DNA of 64,000 nucleotides from Pseudomonadota bacterium. Lineage in GTDB: Bacteria; Pseudomonadota; Gammaproteobacteria; Pseudomonadales; Oceanobacteraceae. Under the pieces are notes generated by a model. That model searched no databases. It had not been told where the DNA came from and saw nothing but the letters and a program-made list of their open reading frames with translations. This document shows positions 45,048-55,593 of the stretch, one piece after another. The position numbers were made by a program, and so were the translations under genes. The stretch's first letter is position 1; the number at the start of each line of letters is the position of its first letter. The DNA lies in the NCBI GenBank assembly GCA_030145845.1, contig JAIXHJ010000010.1, positions 82,073-146,072 of the forward strand, in the 5' to 3' direction.

Positions 45048-46262
45048 TCAGTCCTGGCTGATATTAACCAGCAGCAACTCTCCGGCATTGGTATACACCA
45101 GTACGCCGGCGTCAGTGGCCACCAGCGGACTGCGGATACCCATATCGCGGCCGCGGATCTTACGCCAGTTGGTGCCTTCCGTCTGGTTAGGATAGCTGAT
45201 ATGCAGCGGTCTGGAGCGGATCAGCTTGCGTCCGGCCAGCGCGCCATCGACCTGATTCAGCACATACAGGTAGCCTTCGGCATCGGTCGTCACCAGCCAG
45301 CTGCCATAGGCGGCAATCTGCCCCGGCTGACGGTCACGCAGGGCTTTCTGGGTCCACACATCAGCGCCGCGGACAACGTCATAGGCTTTTACCGAACCAT
45401 CATCCAGCGTCAGATAAATATTGCCCAGTGCAATGGCCGGACTGGTATAGGTCGAGCCGTCTTCCTGCCAGCGGGTTTCGCCGTTGAGGCTGATGGCCGC
45501 CACTTTACCGTGATAACTGGCGGCATAAATGACGCCGTTATCCCATAGCGGGGTACCGTCGACATCCACCAGACGCTCCAGCTCAGAGCGGCCTTCCGGT
45601 GTGGCCAGACGGACTTCCCAGCGCGGAATCCCCAGGGTTTTGTCCAGTGCCAGAACTTTACCGGTGGCAAAGCCGGACACCACAAACTGCTCCAGTACCA
45701 GCGGCGTACCGGTACCACGGACGCTCAGGACCGGCATGGCATTTTCATACGACCAGGCCTGCTGACCATTACTGCGCTCGTAAGCGGATACCCGGCCGTC
45801 AACGGTCTGTACAAAGACGCGGCCATAATCGGCGGCAACCGGTGCGACGGCTTCACTGGTCAGCTGAGTGCTCCAGACACTGCTGCCGTCATCAGCGTTC
45901 AGACAGTGCAGATAACCGTCACGGGTAGCGACAAACAGCTGGCCACGATCAAAGGTAACCGCGGCAGTTACCGCCTGTTCCAGATCCGTGCTCCACTCTT
46001 CACTGCCGTCTTCGAGATCCAGCGCATAAACGTTACCGCTGGTATCGGCAGCATACACCACGCCGTTGTTGACCGCCGGCTGCAGGCGCACATAGGCTGC
46101 CCCCGGGCCATTGCCCAGTACCGTGCGCCATTCAACGTCGATATCAGCCGAGCTGACAAAATCGGTCAGGCCGCTGTCATCGGTATCGGCGGCGTTATCC
46201 GGCTGACTGGCGCAGCCCGCCAGAAAAGCCGTTAACAGCGCAGGAAACAGCCATGCACGCAT
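45048..46262 (-). CDS. bamB: Outer-membrane protein assembly lipoprotein BamB
   Basis: 404-residue lipoprotein of the BAM complex that inserts beta-barrel proteins into the outer membrane. Lipobox FLAGC places the modified Cys at about residue 18. The rest is an eight-bladed PQQ-like beta propeller with repeated units such as AADTSGNVYALDLEDGSEEW and YAASYHGKVAAISLNGETRW. It overlaps yfgM by one base and lies in the conserved order with hisS and der. Confidence 0.95.
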   Translation of the reverse strand: MRAWLFPALLTAFLAGCASQPDNAADTDDSGLTDFVSSADIDVEWRTVLGNGPGAAYVRLQPAVNNGVVYAADTSGNVYALDLEDGSEEWSTDLEQAVTAAVTFDRGQLFVATRDGYLHCLNADDGSSVWSTQLTSEAVAPVAADYGRVFVQTVDGRVSAYERSNGQQAWSYENAMPVLSVRGTGTPLVLEQFVVSGFATGKVLALDKTLGIPRWEVRLATPEGRSELERLVDVDGTPLWDNGVIYAASYHGKVAAISLNGETRWQEDGSTYTSPAIALGNIYLTLDDGSVKAYDVVRGADVWTQKALRDRQPGQIAAYGSWLVTTDAEGYLYVLNQVDGALAGRKLIRSRPLHISYPNQTEGTNWRKIRGRDMGIRSPLVATDAGVLVYTNAGELLLVNISQD

Positions 46263-46939
46263 CAGGCGTCCTCTTGTTCAGCTGTTGCAGAAGCAGCCAG
46301 ATTATCGATCTTGCGCTGCAGCAGCTGAGTATTCAGACCCAGATTCTGGGCAGCTTCCTGAGCACGCAGATAAGCCGCACGGGCTGCCGCTGCATCGCCT
46401 TTCAGGAACAGGGCATCGCCTTTTGCTTCTTCAAACTGTGGCGCGTAGGCCGGGTCCGGTACGGTATTCACCAGTGCCAGTGCGTCATCGTATTTCTGCT
46501 GCTGAATCAGGACATTCGCCAGACGGGCCTGAGCGGTGTATTTCACCGGCCCCTCTTCCGCGATGGCAATCACGCCCTGCAGTTCTTTGGCGGCGGCATC
46601 GAAATCACCGGCATCCGCGGCAAAGCGCGCCAGGAACAGGGCACCGAACTGGCCGTAAGTGCTGCTGCCGTATTCGCTTTTCAGCTGGGTCGCCATGGCT
46701 TCCATTTCTGCCTTGTCAGCATCAGTCTGCTGCGCCGCAGGCTGTGCAATTTTCTGCACCAGCTGACCGTACAGCAGTGAAGCCGATTCACCGGTAGTCT
46801 GCTGATGATCCTGGTAAGTGTTCCAGCCAAACCAGCCACCGGCGACAATCACCACCGCCAGCAGCAGGCTTTTACCGTTTTCTGCCCACCACTTTTTCAG
46901 CGCTTCTACCTGTTCTTCTTCTGTACGCATGTCAGTCAT
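46262..46939 (-). CDS. yfgM: YfgM-like tetratricopeptide protein, ancillary SecYEG/chaperone factor
   Basis: 225-residue bitopic inner-membrane protein. The short cytoplasmic N terminus (RTEEEQVEALKKWWAENG) is family-typical, followed by one membrane helix (about 23-43) and a periplasmic Ala-rich TPR domain. In E. coli YfgM bridges the Sec translocon with periplasmic chaperones. ATG 46939 (complement) is used; an in-frame ATG three codons on is possible. The stop overlaps the bamB start, and hisS lies 23 bases upstream. Confidence 0.9.
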   Translation of the reverse strand: MTDMRTEEEQVEALKKWWAENGKSLLLAVVIVAGGWFGWNTYQDHQQTTGESASLLYGQLVQKIAQPAAQQTDADKAEMEAMATQLKSEYGSSTYGQFGALFLARFAADAGDFDAAAKELQGVIAIAEEGPVKYTAQARLANVLIQQQKYDDALALVNTVPDPAYAPQFEEAKGDALFLKGDAAAARAAYLRAQEAAQNLGLNTQLLQRKIDNLAASATAEQEDA

Positions 46940-46962
46940 GTTTTCACATTCCCATCAGTGTT

Positions 46963-48243
46963 TTAAAAAATTTCTCTGGCAATCCAGTCGCCGGCATCGC
47001 TGACAGCAACGGTTTCCTGACCCGCTTCACCACGCAGATCCTTGATGGTGACCGTGCCATTGTTGATTTCATCTTCGCCCAGCAGCAGCGCAATACGGGC
47101 TCCGCTCTTGTCGGCCTTTTTCATCTGGCTTTTGAAACTGCCACCACCGCAGTGCGTCTGCACCCGCAGCCAGCTGTGTTCATCGCGCAGCTGATCGGCC
47201 AGCAGTAACGCCGCGCGTGCACTGCCCTCGCCCACCGGACAGATATACACATCCAGAGTATTGAGTACTTCCTGCGGAATCAGTTCCAGCGTTTCCAGCA
47301 GCAGAATCAGGCGCTCAACGCCCATGGCAAAGCCAACGGCCGGGGTCGGTTTGCCGCCCAGCTGTTCCACCAGACCGTCGTAGCGGCCACCGGCACAGAC
47401 AGTGCCCTGGGCGCCGAGTTTATCGGTTACCCACTCAAACACGGTCTTGCAGTAATAATCCAGACCACGCACCAGACGCTGGTTGATTTCGTATTGCACG
47501 CCGGCAGCATCCAGGATACTGCGCAGCAGATCGAAATGTTCGCGGCTTTCGTCATCCAGGTACTCATGCAACTGCGGCGCATCCGCCAGCAGTGCCTGAG
47601 TCGCAGGGTCTTTGCTGTCGAGCACGCGCAGCGGGTTCGTGTCGAGACGACGCTGACTGTCTTCATCCAGCTGATCTTTACGCGCGCCTAAAAACTCCAC
47701 CAGTGCATCACGGTATTGCGCCCGCGCTTCGTTACTGCCCAGGGTATTCAGCTGCAGCGTTACCTGATCGGTCAGGCCCAGCATTTTCCACAGTCGTGCT
47801 GTCATCAGGATGACTTCAGCGTCGATGTCGGCGGTTGGCATGCCGAAGGTTTCCACACCGATCTGGTAAAACTGACGGTAGCGGCCTTTCTGCGGACGCT
47901 CGTGGCGGAACATCGGGCCGGTGTACCACAGGCGCTGGGTCTGGTTGTACAGCAGGCCATGCTCTTCACAGGCACGCACACAGCTGGCAGTACCTTCGGG
48001 ACGCAGGGTCAGGCTGTCGCCATTACGGTCGTCGAAGGTATACATTTCTTTTTCAACAATATCGGTGACTTCACCGATGGAGCGTTTGAACAGCGCCGTC
48101 TGTTCCACGATGGGCATGCGGATTTCATCGTAACCGTAAGAAGCCAGCAGTTCTTTGACTGTGCCTTCCAGATACTGCCATACCGGGCTCTGCTCCGGCA
48201 GGATATCGTTCATGCCACGGATGGCCTGGATTTTTTTTGCCAT
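46963..48243 (-). CDS. hisS: Histidyl-tRNA synthetase
   Basis: 426-residue class II aminoacyl-tRNA synthetase charging tRNA-His. Class II motif 2 is [10 protein letters not shown] (about residues 112-121); the histidine-specific elements [12 protein letters not shown] (about 258-269) and [15 protein letters not shown] (motif region near 283) and the motif 3 segment [14 protein letters not shown] are present. A C-terminal anticodon-binding domain covers about 330-426. The N terminus [19 protein letters not shown] is standard. It follows ispG by 24 bases. Confidence 0.97.
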   Translation of the reverse strand: MAKKIQAIRGMNDILPEQSPVWQYLEGTVKELLASYGYDEIRMPIVEQTALFKRSIGEVTDIVEKEMYTFDDRNGDSLTLRPEGTASCVRACEEHGLLYNQTQRLWYTGPMFRHERPQKGRYRQFYQIGVETFGMPTADIDAEVILMTARLWKMLGLTDQVTLQLNTLGSNEARAQYRDALVEFLGARKDQLDEDSQRRLDTNPLRVLDSKDPATQALLADAPQLHEYLDDESREHFDLLRSILDAAGVQYEINQRLVRGLDYYCKTVFEWVTDKLGAQGTVCAGGRYDGLVEQLGGKPTPAVGFAMGVERLILLLETLELIPQEVLNTLDVYICPVGEGSARAALLLADQLRDEHSWLRVQTHCGGGSFKSQMKKADKSGARIALLLGEDEINNGTVTIKDLRGEAGQETVAVSDAGDWIAREIF

Positions 48244-48267
48244 AATTCTGTTCTTTCCGCTGTCTGC

Positions 48268-49386
48268 TCAGGCGTCGCTGGCAATCATGTTTTTACGTTC
48301 TTCTTCGAGGTTGGCGGCGCGTTCGCGGATCATGCGTTCAAGATCATCCACCAGGGTGTCGTTGGTGACTTTGCCCGCCGGTTTGCCGTCGATATACACC
48401 AGATTCGGCTGACCGCCGGTCAGGCCCAGATCCACTTCCTTGGCTTCACCCGGGCCATTCACCACACAGCCGATCACCGCCACACTCATATCGGTGCGGA
48501 TATCATCGACGCGCATTTCCAGCTCGTTCATGGTTTTGATGACATCGAAGTTCTGCCGGGAGCAGCTCGGGCAGGCGATAAAGTTAATACCGCGCGAGCG
48601 CAGTCTGAGGGATTTCAGCATATCCCAGCCGACCTTTACTTCTTCCACCGGGTCTGCAGCCAGCGACACCCGGATGGTGTCACCAATGCCTTCCCACAAC
48701 AGCAGGCCAAGGCCGATGGAAGATTTCACCGTACCGCCACGCAGGCCACCGGCTTCGGTAATACCCAGGTGCAGCGGCTGCTCAATCTGATCGGCAATTT
48801 TTTTGTACGCCGCCACCGTCATAAAAATATCGGAGGCTTTCAGGCTGAGTTTGAAATCCGGGAAATTCAGGCGGTCGAGGATATCGATATGACGCATGGC
48901 CGATTCCACCAGCGCATCCGGGGTCGGCTCACCGTATTTTTTCTGCAGATCCTTTTCCAGCGAACCGGCATTCACGCCGATGCGGATCGGAATATTTTTG
49001 TCGCGCGCCGCATCCACCACCGCCCGGACACGGTCTTCACGGCCGATATTTCCCGGGTTAATACGCAGACAATCGACCCCCAGTTCGGCAACACGCAGGG
49101 CGATTTTATAATCGAAGTGAATGTCCGCCACCAGCGGCACACTGACCTGCTGACGGATGTTACCGAAGGCTTCCGCCGCGTCCATGGTAGGAACCGACAC
49201 GCGTACGATATCGGCGCCGGCCTCCTGTGCCCGCTGAATCTGCGCCACAGTGGCGGCCACGTCACAGGTTTCGGTATTGGTCATGGTCTGTACCGCAATC
49301 GGGGCATCACCACCGACCGGCACATCACCGACCCAGATTTTACGGCTCTTACGCCGTTTGATGGGGCTGTCGAATTGCATACTCAT
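48268..49386 (-). CDS. ispG: 4-hydroxy-3-methylbut-2-enyl diphosphate synthase (flavodoxin)
   Basis: 372-residue iron-sulfur enzyme of the MEP isoprenoid pathway, converting MEcPP to HMBPP. The TIM-barrel N-terminal half has [19 protein letters not shown] and LRINPGNIG; the C-terminal part holds the cluster ligands in [12 protein letters not shown] and [14 protein letters not shown]. As a [4Fe-4S] enzyme it depends on the cell's iron-sulfur assembly system, of which only iscR and a desulfurase occur in this window. The ATG overlaps the pilW stop by four bases (ATGA), with no rodZ gene in between. Confidence 0.97.
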   Translation of the reverse strand: MSMQFDSPIKRRKSRKIWVGDVPVGGDAPIAVQTMTNTETCDVAATVAQIQRAQEAGADIVRVSVPTMDAAEAFGNIRQQVSVPLVADIHFDYKIALRVAELGVDCLRINPGNIGREDRVRAVVDAARDKNIPIRIGVNAGSLEKDLQKKYGEPTPDALVESAMRHIDILDRLNFPDFKLSLKASDIFMTVAAYKKIADQIEQPLHLGITEAGGLRGGTVKSSIGLGLLLWEGIGDTIRVSLAADPVEEVKVGWDMLKSLRLRSRGINFIACPSCSRQNFDVIKTMNELEMRVDDIRTDMSVAVIGCVVNGPGEAKEVDLGLTGGQPNLVYIDGKPAGKVTNDTLVDDLERMIRERAANLEEERKNMIASDA

Positions 49387-50192
49387 CCATTGGCTCCGGG
49401 CAATGATTCCCGGTACATCCGGTATTCCGCCGAGTCCGGAAACTGTCGTTTGAGTTCACCGGCCAGATCAATCGCACGCTGGGTTTTACCCAGGATGGTG
49501 GCCAGACGGATTCCCAGCCACAGGCTCTGGGATGAATGCTGGCTCTGCTTGCGCTCCACCATGCGGTCGAAACGGTCAAAGTATTTCATCGATTCTTCAT
49601 AACGCTGGGCTTCAAACAGCAGCGTCGAGATACTGACCAGCGCATCCACATTATAGGGGGCGATGCGCAGCGTCTGGGTGTAAGCGTTAATCGCTTTATC
49701 GCTGTCGGACTGGCGGTAGTAGTTCAGCGCCAGGTCGTTATAAGCGCCCGGACGGTTGTCATAATAGCGGTCGTTGGCTGCTTCGGTTAACACATCCTCA
49801 GCATCCGCATACTGTTTCATCTGCGTATACAGGCGGCCCAGATGGTGACGTGCCATGGTAAAGGACGAGTCGTCACTCAGCGCCCGCCGGAAGTGTTCTT
49901 CGGCCAGATCGTATTCGCCTTCACTCTGCCAGACCAGTCCCATCGCATCGTTCGCCGGGGCATAGCCATCATCAATTTCCAGCGCTTTTTTCAGACGCGC
50001 CCGGGCCAGATCCGGCCGGCCTTTCTGCAGATAGGCGATGCCGAGCTTGGTGTAATTCTCAACCGCTTTTTCCGGCGATTTTTTCTTGGTGAAGCGGCTT
50101 TCAGTCACCGTCACACAGGACGCCAGCACCAGACTCATCACCAGCAGCAGGATCTTCGCCGTCAGGCGCTGCGTCATCATACTTCTGCTCAT
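49383..50192 (-). CDS. pilW: Type IV pilus biogenesis/stability lipoprotein PilW (PilF)
   Basis: 269-residue lipoprotein with lipobox VLASC (Cys about residue 26) and about six tetratricopeptide repeats, for example [20 protein letters not shown] and [20 protein letters not shown]. PilF/PilW is the pilotin that places the PilQ secretin in the outer membrane. It overlaps rlmN and ispG by four bases each, so the three genes should be co-translated. Called PilW in Neisseria and PilF in Pseudomonas. Confidence 0.92.
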   Translation of the reverse strand: MSRSMMTQRLTAKILLLVMSLVLASCVTVTESRFTKKKSPEKAVENYTKLGIAYLQKGRPDLARARLKKALEIDDGYAPANDAMGLVWQSEGEYDLAEEHFRRALSDDSSFTMARHHLGRLYTQMKQYADAEDVLTEAANDRYYDNRPGAYNDLALNYYRQSDSDKAINAYTQTLRIAPYNVDALVSISTLLFEAQRYEESMKYFDRFDRMVERKQSQHSSQSLWLGIRLATILGKTQRAIDLAGELKRQFPDSAEYRMYRESLPGANG

Positions 50193-51322
50193 AACATTTT
50201 CCCCGGTTTCTGTTCTTCCACCTGCACAGCGTCAATATAACGCTGACTGCGGCGGGTTTTGTCTTCTACCCGGCCCACCAGCTGACCACAGGCGGCGTCA
50301 ATATCATCACCGCGGGTCGAACGGATGGTCACAACATGCCCCTGACTGATGAGGTAATCGCGGAAACGGTACACGCGGTTATTGCTCGGCCGGCGGTAAC
50401 CTGAATTCGGAAACGGATTGAACGGAATCAGGTTGATCTTACACGGCACCTGCTGCAGCAGGTCAGAGAGTTGAGCAGCACACTCCATGCTGTCATTCAC
50501 ACCATCCATCATGGTGTATTCGATGGTGGCTTTACGTTTGTCCGGCAGTTTGCCGAGATAGCGGTTGGTGGCCGCAATCAGTTCCTTCAGCGGGTACTTT
50601 TTGTTCAGCGGTACCAGCTGGTTACGTAATTCGTCATTCGGCGCGTGCAGTGACACCGCCAGGGAGACATCGGTTACATCCCCCAGTTTGTCCATCATGG
50701 GGACCACACCCGAGGTACTCAGGGTCACCCGGCGTTTGGACAGGCCATAGGCGTTGTCGTCCATCATCAGGTGCATGGCATCGACAACATTATCGAAGTT
50801 GAGCAGGGGTTCACCCATACCCATCATCACCACGTTGGTGATCTTACGTTCGCGGCGTTCACCCGGCGCATGAAAGCTCATGGCCGCCACATACACCTGG
50901 CCGATAATTTCAGCCACGCTCAGGTCACGGTTAAAGCCCTGCTTACCGGTGGAGCAGAAACTGCAGTCCAGCGCACAGCCGATCTGCGAACTGACACACA
51001 GGGTGCCGCGGTCTTTTTCCGGAATGTAGACCGTCTCAACCGCACTGCCGCCGTCCATGCGCATCACCCACTTACGGGTGCCATCGGCCGAGATATCTTC
51101 ATACACCACTTCCGGCAGACGGACTTCACAGACATCCGCCATTTTTTCCCGCAGAGCCTTGCTCATATTGGTCATTTTGCTGAAGTCAGACTCGCCATAC
51201 TGATGGATCCATTTCAGCATCTGCTGCGCACGGAACTTCTTCTCGCCGATGGAGGCGAAGAATTCTTCCATTCTGGCCGGGGACAGGCCCAGCAAATTGA
51301 TCTTTTGGTTCGTATCAGACAT
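50189..51322 (-). CDS. rlmN: Dual-specificity 23S rRNA (A2503)/tRNA (A37) C2-methyltransferase RlmN
   Basis: 377-residue radical-SAM methyltransferase. The cluster motif is [11 protein letters not shown] (about residues 112-122), the SAM GGE-like region [14 protein letters not shown] follows, and the catalytic C-terminal Cys lies in [17 protein letters not shown]. It methylates C2 of A2503 in 23S rRNA and A37 in some tRNAs. Its stop overlaps pilW; ndk lies 72 bases upstream. Confidence 0.96.
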   Translation of the reverse strand: MSDTNQKINLLGLSPARMEEFFASIGEKKFRAQQMLKWIHQYGESDFSKMTNMSKALREKMADVCEVRLPEVVYEDISADGTRKWVMRMDGGSAVETVYIPEKDRGTLCVSSQIGCALDCSFCSTGKQGFNRDLSVAEIIGQVYVAAMSFHAPGERRERKITNVVMMGMGEPLLNFDNVVDAMHLMMDDNAYGLSKRRVTLSTSGVVPMMDKLGDVTDVSLAVSLHAPNDELRNQLVPLNKKYPLKELIAATNRYLGKLPDKRKATIEYTMMDGVNDSMECAAQLSDLLQQVPCKINLIPFNPFPNSGYRRPSNNRVYRFRDYLISQGHVVTIRSTRGDDIDAACGQLVGRVEDKTRRSQRYIDAVQVEEQKPGKML

Positions 51323-51394
51323 CAGTCATTACCTGAAGGAGAAAGGTCTGCCGGAGCATTCAGAGGGCCAGCGGCCCCCTGAGTTCCGCCAGCA

Positions 51395-51820
51395 TTAACG
51401 GGCGCAGATTTCTTCCGCAGAGAAGAAGTAAGCCACTTCACGTTCTGCTGATGCAGCAGAGTCAGAACCGTGAACAGCGTTAGCATCGATGCTTTCAGCA
51501 AAGTCAGCGCGGATGGTACCGGCAGCCGCTTCTTTCGGGTTGGTAGCACCCATCAGTTCGCGGTTTTTGGCGATCGCGTCTTCACCTTCCAGAACCTGTA
51601 CAACCACAGGACCGGAAGTCATGAAAGCAACCAGATCTTTGAAGAAAGGACGCTCTTTGTGCTCAGCGTAGAAACCGCCAGCTTTTTCGTCGTCCAGTTT
51701 GATCATTTTCGCAGCAACGACTTGCAGGCCAGCTTTTTCGAAACGGGTCAGGATTTCACCGATAACATTTTTGGCCACAGCATCCGGTTTAATGATGGAC
51801 AAAGTGCGTTCAACAGCCAT
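51395..51820 (-). CDS. ndk: Nucleoside diphosphate kinase
   Basis: 141-residue enzyme exchanging terminal phosphates among nucleoside triphosphates. [19 protein letters not shown] at the N terminus, the Kpn loop and NAVHGSDS with the phosphohistidine (about residue 117) are intact. GGAG lies seven bases before ATG 51820 (complement), and a TATAAT -10 element is upstream, so it appears to have its own promoter. In many gammaproteobacteria fdx and iscX lie between this gene and the isc operon; here it follows the desulfurase directly. Confidence 0.97.
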   Translation of the reverse strand: MAVERTLSIIKPDAVAKNVIGEILTRFEKAGLQVVAAKMIKLDDEKAGGFYAEHKERPFFKDLVAFMTSGPVVVQVLEGEDAIAKNRELMGATNPKEAAAGTIRADFAESIDANAVHGSDSAASAEREVAYFFSAEEICAR

Positions 51821-51872
51821 TTTCAGCTCCAGAATAGATAAATTTAGGGTTTACAGAAAATAAAACCCGCGG

Positions 51873-51878
51873 ATTATA
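51873..51878 (-). promoter_or_regulatory. ndk promoter -10 element
   Basis: TATAAT on the minus strand, 53 bases before the ndk start. The -35 region is weak. A small hairpin, CACCTTT/AAAGGTG (51881-51899), lies just upstream and could act as an operator or end the desulfurase transcript. Confidence 0.5.
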
Positions 51879-51967
51879 CGCACCTTTTTGTTAAAGGTGT
51901 ACGCATCCCGGGCGTTCCAGTGCACTTTTGGCACTGTTTATGATGCTTTCGTGAAAAAGCGCTTACT

Positions 51968-53128
51968 TCAGCCACGCAGGGTGGTTACCACCCGCGTCAC
52001 CTCAGCAACAGCGGCGTCGACATCCTCTTCCGTGGTGAAACGGCCAAGGCTGAAACGCAGACCGGCATGGGCCAGTTCATCGCTCAGGCCAATGGCTTTC
52101 AGCACGTAAGACGGTGCCACCGTCGCGGAATTACAGGCGGAGCCGGACGACACCGCCACCTTCATCAGCGAAGCCAGCAGAATTTCGCCATCCACGGCGG
52201 CGAAACTGACATTCAGGTGATTGGCACTGCGCTGCTGCGCATGTCCGTTCAGCTGTACGCCATCAATACCCTGCAGCCCCAGCCACAGGCGGTCGCGCAG
52301 CGCCCGGATACGTTCACTCTCGGCATCCATTTCCGCCGCTGCAATACGGGCCGCCTCGCCCAGCCCGGCAATCTGGTGGGTCGCCAGAGTCCCGGAACGC
52401 ATACCACGCTCATGACCGCCGCCATGAATCTGCGCCGCCAGCTTCAGCTGTGGCTCACGCCGTACATACAGGGCACCAATACCTTTCGGGCCATAAAACT
52501 TATGCGCCGAGACCGACAGCAGATCCACGCCCAGAGCATTCACATCCAGCGGCATTTTGCCCACCGCCTGTGCAGCATCGACATGCAGACAGGCCGGATG
52601 ATCGTTCAGCAACGCCGCAACCGCAGCGATATCCGTAACCGTGCCCAGCTCGTTATTCACCACCATCAGACTGACCAGTACCGTGTCATCACGCAGGGCT
52701 TCAGCGACCTGCTGCGGCTGAATCAGCCCGTCACTGCCGGGCTGCAGATACGTGACATCAACCTGATAATGCGCACTCAGCCAGGCGCAGGGATCAAGAA
52801 TCGCCTTATGTTCAATCGCCGACGTGATGATATGCAGCGGACGCTCAGGATCTGCCTCGCGCAGGGCCTCAATGCACCCTTTCAGCGCCAGGTTATTGCT
52901 TTCAGTGGCACCGGAAGTCCAGACGATTTCACGCGGGTCGGCCCCTAACAGGTCTGCCAGCTGCCGGCGGCCGGTCTCCACCGCCTGTTCCGCCTGCCAG
53001 CCATAACGATGGGAACGGGAAGCAGGATTACCGAAGTTGCCATCCAGAGTGAGACAGGCCGTCATCACCTCAGCAACCCGCGGGTCCACGGGCGTGGTGG
53101 CGGCGTAGTCAAAATACAGGGCTTTCAT
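51968..53128 (-). CDS. iscS: Cysteine desulfurase, IscS-like but lacking the IscU-docking tail
   Basis: 386-residue PLP enzyme that takes sulfur from cysteine. ATG 53128 gives [20 protein letters not shown], matching the IscS start. The PLP Lys is in [12 protein letters not shown], the catalytic His in AIEHKAIL, and the persulfide Cys in [16 protein letters not shown] (E. coli has CTS rather than CNS). [11 protein letters not shown] is kept. The protein ends at about E. coli residue 382, so the roughly 20-residue tail that contacts IscU is absent. It follows iscR, but no iscU, iscA, hscB, hscA or fdx comes after it; ndk does. It may be a divergent paralogue serving tRNA thiolation or another acceptor. 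Confidence 0.88.
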   Translation of the reverse strand: MKALYFDYAATTPVDPRVAEVMTACLTLDGNFGNPASRSHRYGWQAEQAVETGRRQLADLLGADPREIVWTSGATESNNLALKGCIEALREADPERPLHIITSAIEHKAILDPCAWLSAHYQVDVTYLQPGSDGLIQPQQVAEALRDDTVLVSLMVVNNELGTVTDIAAVAALLNDHPACLHVDAAQAVGKMPLDVNALGVDLLSVSAHKFYGPKGIGALYVRREPQLKLAAQIHGGGHERGMRSGTLATHQIAGLGEAARIAAAEMDAESERIRALRDRLWLGLQGIDGVQLNGHAQQRSANHLNVSFAAVDGEILLASLMKVAVSSGSACNSATVAPSYVLKAIGLSDELAHAGLRFSLGRFTTEEDVDAAVAEVTRVVTTLRG

Positions 53129-53246
53129 GGCAGTACCAGTGAGTTGTTCGTACGGGTGCCCTCTGTATGGGGGCAATTGCGGAAAACACAAACGCCGGGC
53201 ATTGTCCGTGCCCGGCGTCTGAGGTCAAGTCTGCTGACAGAACGGA

Positions 53247-53732
53247 TCAGGCCGTTTCTTCTTCACTGCTGTTCAGAGCGGCGATACGGTTACCGGCACT
53301 CTGGTCCTGACGTTCAGCAATAGAGCGGATTTCCTTGCGTTCAATCAGGCTGGCCAGGGTGATGTTGCTGAGGAAGTCGTGAATCTGATCACTCAGATCC
53401 AGCCACAGGTGATGAGTCAGGCAGGGTTCGCCATCCTGACAGTCTCCGCGGCGGTTGCAGCGCGTGGCATCCATGGATTCATTCACCGCATCAACGATAT
53501 CGGCAACATTGATCTCGCTGTCTTCACGGCTCAGGCGGTAACCACCACCCGGACCACGCACACTGAGCACCAGACCACTGCGGCGCAGCTTGGCAAACAG
53601 CTGTTCGAGATACGACAGGGAAATGCCCTGCCGGCCGGAAATGTCATTAAGACTGACAGGTCCATGCTGCGCATGAATCGCCAGATCCAGCATGGCGGTC
53701 ACCGCATAGCGGCCCTTGGTTGTTAATCGCAT
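53247..53732 (-). CDS. iscR: Iron-sulfur cluster regulator IscR
   Basis: 161-residue Rrf2-family regulator that senses the cell's iron-sulfur status. N-terminal [20 protein letters not shown], recognition helix region [20 protein letters not shown], and the cluster ligands [17 protein letters not shown] (Cys-x5-Cys-x5-Cys plus His) are all intact, so a [2Fe-2S] cluster should bind. A near-consensus type 1 IscR box overlaps its promoter, implying autorepression. It lies 118 bases before the desulfurase gene. Confidence 0.95.
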   Translation of the reverse strand: MRLTTKGRYAVTAMLDLAIHAQHGPVSLNDISGRQGISLSYLEQLFAKLRRSGLVLSVRGPGGGYRLSREDSEINVADIVDAVNESMDATRCNRRGDCQDGEPCLTHHLWLDLSDQIHDFLSNITLASLIERKEIRSIAERQDQSAGNRIAALNSSEEETA

Positions 53733-53761
53733 CGACAGCCCCTCTTAATGTCTGAACACTT

Positions 53762-53795
53762 ATTATGGTGATATCCGACTATTTCAGTCAACTTT
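53762..53795 (-). promoter_or_regulatory. iscR promoter with type 1 IscR binding site
   Basis: On the plus strand, ATATCCGACT (53771-53780) and ATTTCAGTCAACTTT (53781-53795) form a near-perfect type 1 box. On the minus strand it overlaps the -35 TTGACT (53786-53791), and a CATAAT -10 lies 18 bases on (53762-53767). A repressor here would block iscR. The box touches the cysE stop codon. Confidence 0.85.
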
Positions 53796-54678
53796 AAGCT
53801 GAGCCGCCGCGATGATTGTCACCATTCTCTTGTTCAGCCACCTCACCCTCTCCGGCCTGAGCCGCATCACGGGCAGCTTCTGCCGCCACCGCCTTCAGTT
53901 CACCTTTCAGCTCGTCATACACCTCGTTGAGACTGACAAAGGTTTCCTGTTCCAGCTGTGGCAGGGCATCGGAGCAGGAGGTGTTGCCCATCTCCGCCAG
54001 CGCCTTGCACATGGTGTCGATCTTATTGTCGACCGCATGCATATGCGTCATCAGGTTATGAATGGAGCGGGCAATCGGATCCGGCATCTCATCTGCCACA
54101 CCATAGGCGTCAAAGCCCATTTTTTCGGCGATTTTACGTCTGGCCTCAGCGGTTTCCTCGCTGGTCTTACGCACAATCCGCCCGGGAATACCGACCACGG
54201 TCACGCCGTCCGGCACTTCCTTGGTCACCACCGCGTTGGAGCCGATACGGGCGTTTTCGCCAACCATAATGGGGCCCAGCACCTTGGCACCGGCACCCAC
54301 AACCACACCATTCTTCAGCGTGGGGTGACGTTTCCCCTTATTCCAGGTGGTACCGCCCAGCGTCACGCCGTGATACAGGGTACAGTCGTCACCGATCTCA
54401 GCCGTTTCACCGATCACCACACCCATGCCGTGGTCAATAAAAAAACGCCGGCCGATGGTCGCACCAGGGTGAATTTCAATGCCGGTCATCCAGCGGCTGA
54501 AGGTCGACAACAGCCGTGCCAGCCATTTCATACCGCGGCGCCACAGCCAGTTGGCCAGGCGGTAATGGAGGATGGCATGCACTCCGGGATAGGTCGTCAG
54601 CACCTCAAAGGTGTTACGTGCTGCCGGGTCCCGTTCAAAGACACTGGCGACGTCTTCGCGCAGTTGGCGGATACTCAA
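53794..54678 (-). CDS. cysE: Serine O-acetyltransferase
   Basis: 294-residue enzyme making O-acetylserine for cysteine synthesis. The N-terminal helical domain is followed by the left-handed beta-helix hexapeptide repeats with [20 protein letters not shown] (catalytic His/Asp), [20 protein letters not shown] and GAGAKVLGP. After the core (about residue 215) comes a long acidic, Ala/Glu-rich extension of about 75 residues to the C terminus, longer than in E. coli CysE. Its start overlaps trmJ by four bases. It supplies the substrate route for the neighbouring cysteine desulfurase. Confidence 0.95.
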   Translation of the reverse strand: MSIRQLREDVASVFERDPAARNTFEVLTTYPGVHAILHYRLANWLWRRGMKWLARLLSTFSRWMTGIEIHPGATIGRRFFIDHGMGVVIGETAEIGDDCTLYHGVTLGGTTWNKGKRHPTLKNGVVVGAGAKVLGPIMVGENARIGSNAVVTKEVPDGVTVVGIPGRIVRKTSEETAEARRKIAEKMGFDAYGVADEMPDPIARSIHNLMTHMHAVDNKIDTMCKALAEMGNTSCSDALPQLEQETFVSLNEVYDELKGELKAVAAEAARDAAQAGEGEVAEQENGDNHRGGSA

Positions 54679-55466
54679 TGTTCTTCCCCTTGTTGCGGGT
54701 GGGGTTGGTTGTCACTCTGCGCTGCTGCCTGGGCGGCTTTTCGCTGGGCTGCCGACAGCATACCGCGGAGAATGTTCACTTCGGTCTTATCCGGTGCCGC
54801 CCGCTGATACAGACGGCGCAGACGGGTAATCAGCTGTTTCGGAGTATTGGGGTCAAGAAAACCGATATCAATCAGGGTTTTCTCCATATGCTGAAACAGA
54901 CCATCCAGTTCTTTGTGGGTTGCCAGCGGATAGTCCCAGGCCACGCCCCACTGCCCGGCGCCTTCCTCTTCCGCTTCAGTCACCAGCGCCAGGCGCATCT
55001 CGTAACACAATACCTGAATGGCCTGGGCCACATTCAGGGAGGAAAAGCTTTCTTCCGTCGGAATATGCACATGGGCATTACACAGATGCAGCTCTTCGTT
55101 GGTCAGCCCCCGGGATTCACGGCCGAACACCAGGGCGACACGGTTTCCGGCAGGAATCATTTCGCGGGCTTTGGCCGCAGCCTGGCGGGGCGTCATCAGC
55201 GGCCAGGGAATATGCCGGCTGCGGGCACTGGTACCGATGACCAGCCCGCAGTCAGCCACCGCATCTTCCAGCGATGGCACAACCTCAACGTTATGCAGGA
55301 TATCTTCGGCACGGGATGAACGCTGAACAGCCTCTTCATCGACCGCCGCAATGGGATCCACCAGACAAAGACGGCTGAGGCCCATATTTTTCATGGCGCG
55401 GGCAGCCGCTCCGATGTTGCCGGAGTGGGTGGTATTAACCATAACGATTTTGATCTGATCTAGCAT
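54675..55466 (-). CDS. trmJ: tRNA (cytidine/uridine-32-2'-O)-methyltransferase TrmJ
   Basis: 263-residue SPOUT-class methyltransferase modifying position 32 of tRNAs. [19 protein letters not shown] (residues 11-29) and the knot motifs [14 protein letters not shown] and [15 protein letters not shown] are typical of TrmJ. The C-terminal helical domain (about 165-263) completes it. It starts 121 bases from the divergent suhB and overlaps cysE, matching the Pseudomonas order suhB / trmJ-cysE-iscR. Confidence 0.95.
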   Translation of the reverse strand: MLDQIKIVMVNTTHSGNIGAAARAMKNMGLSRLCLVDPIAAVDEEAVQRSSRAEDILHNVEVVPSLEDAVADCGLVIGTSARSRHIPWPLMTPRQAAAKAREMIPAGNRVALVFGRESRGLTNEELHLCNAHVHIPTEESFSSLNVAQAIQVLCYEMRLALVTEAEEEGAGQWGVAWDYPLATHKELDGLFQHMEKTLIDIGFLDPNTPKQLITRLRRLYQRAAPDKTEVNILRGMLSAAQRKAAQAAAQSDNQPHPQQGEEH

Positions 55467-55526
55467 GGGCAGTAACAGAAGCCTGAGGGGCGAAAAATGG
55501 GCACGAAGTGTAACGCAAAACCACCC

Positions 55527-55554
55527 TTGCTAACCAGAGTGGTGCTGATATAAT
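55527..55554 (+). promoter_or_regulatory. suhB sigma-70-like promoter
   Basis: -35 TTGCTA (55527-55532) and -10 TATAAT (55549-55554) with a 16-base spacer, 39 bases upstream of the chosen suhB start. Confidence 0.7.
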
Positions 55555-55593
55555 CCCGCGCCCCAAAATGTTCTTTAATACCAAGAGATGCCT

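Noticed and set aside
43404..45548. Long open frame (714 codons) antisense to der and the end of bamB
   Set aside because: It mirrors the codon structure of der, whose GTPase motifs are complete on the minus strand, and its translation resembles no family.
47716..49602. Long open frame (628 codons) antisense to hisS, ispG and part of pilW
   Set aside because: It is a shadow of three well-recognised minus-strand genes in GC-biased DNA, with His/Gln/Arg-rich nonsense composition.
51881..51936. Two small hairpins between the desulfurase gene and ndk as intrinsic terminators
   Set aside because: Neither is followed by a T run on the minus strand, and one abuts the ndk -10 element; their role is unclear.
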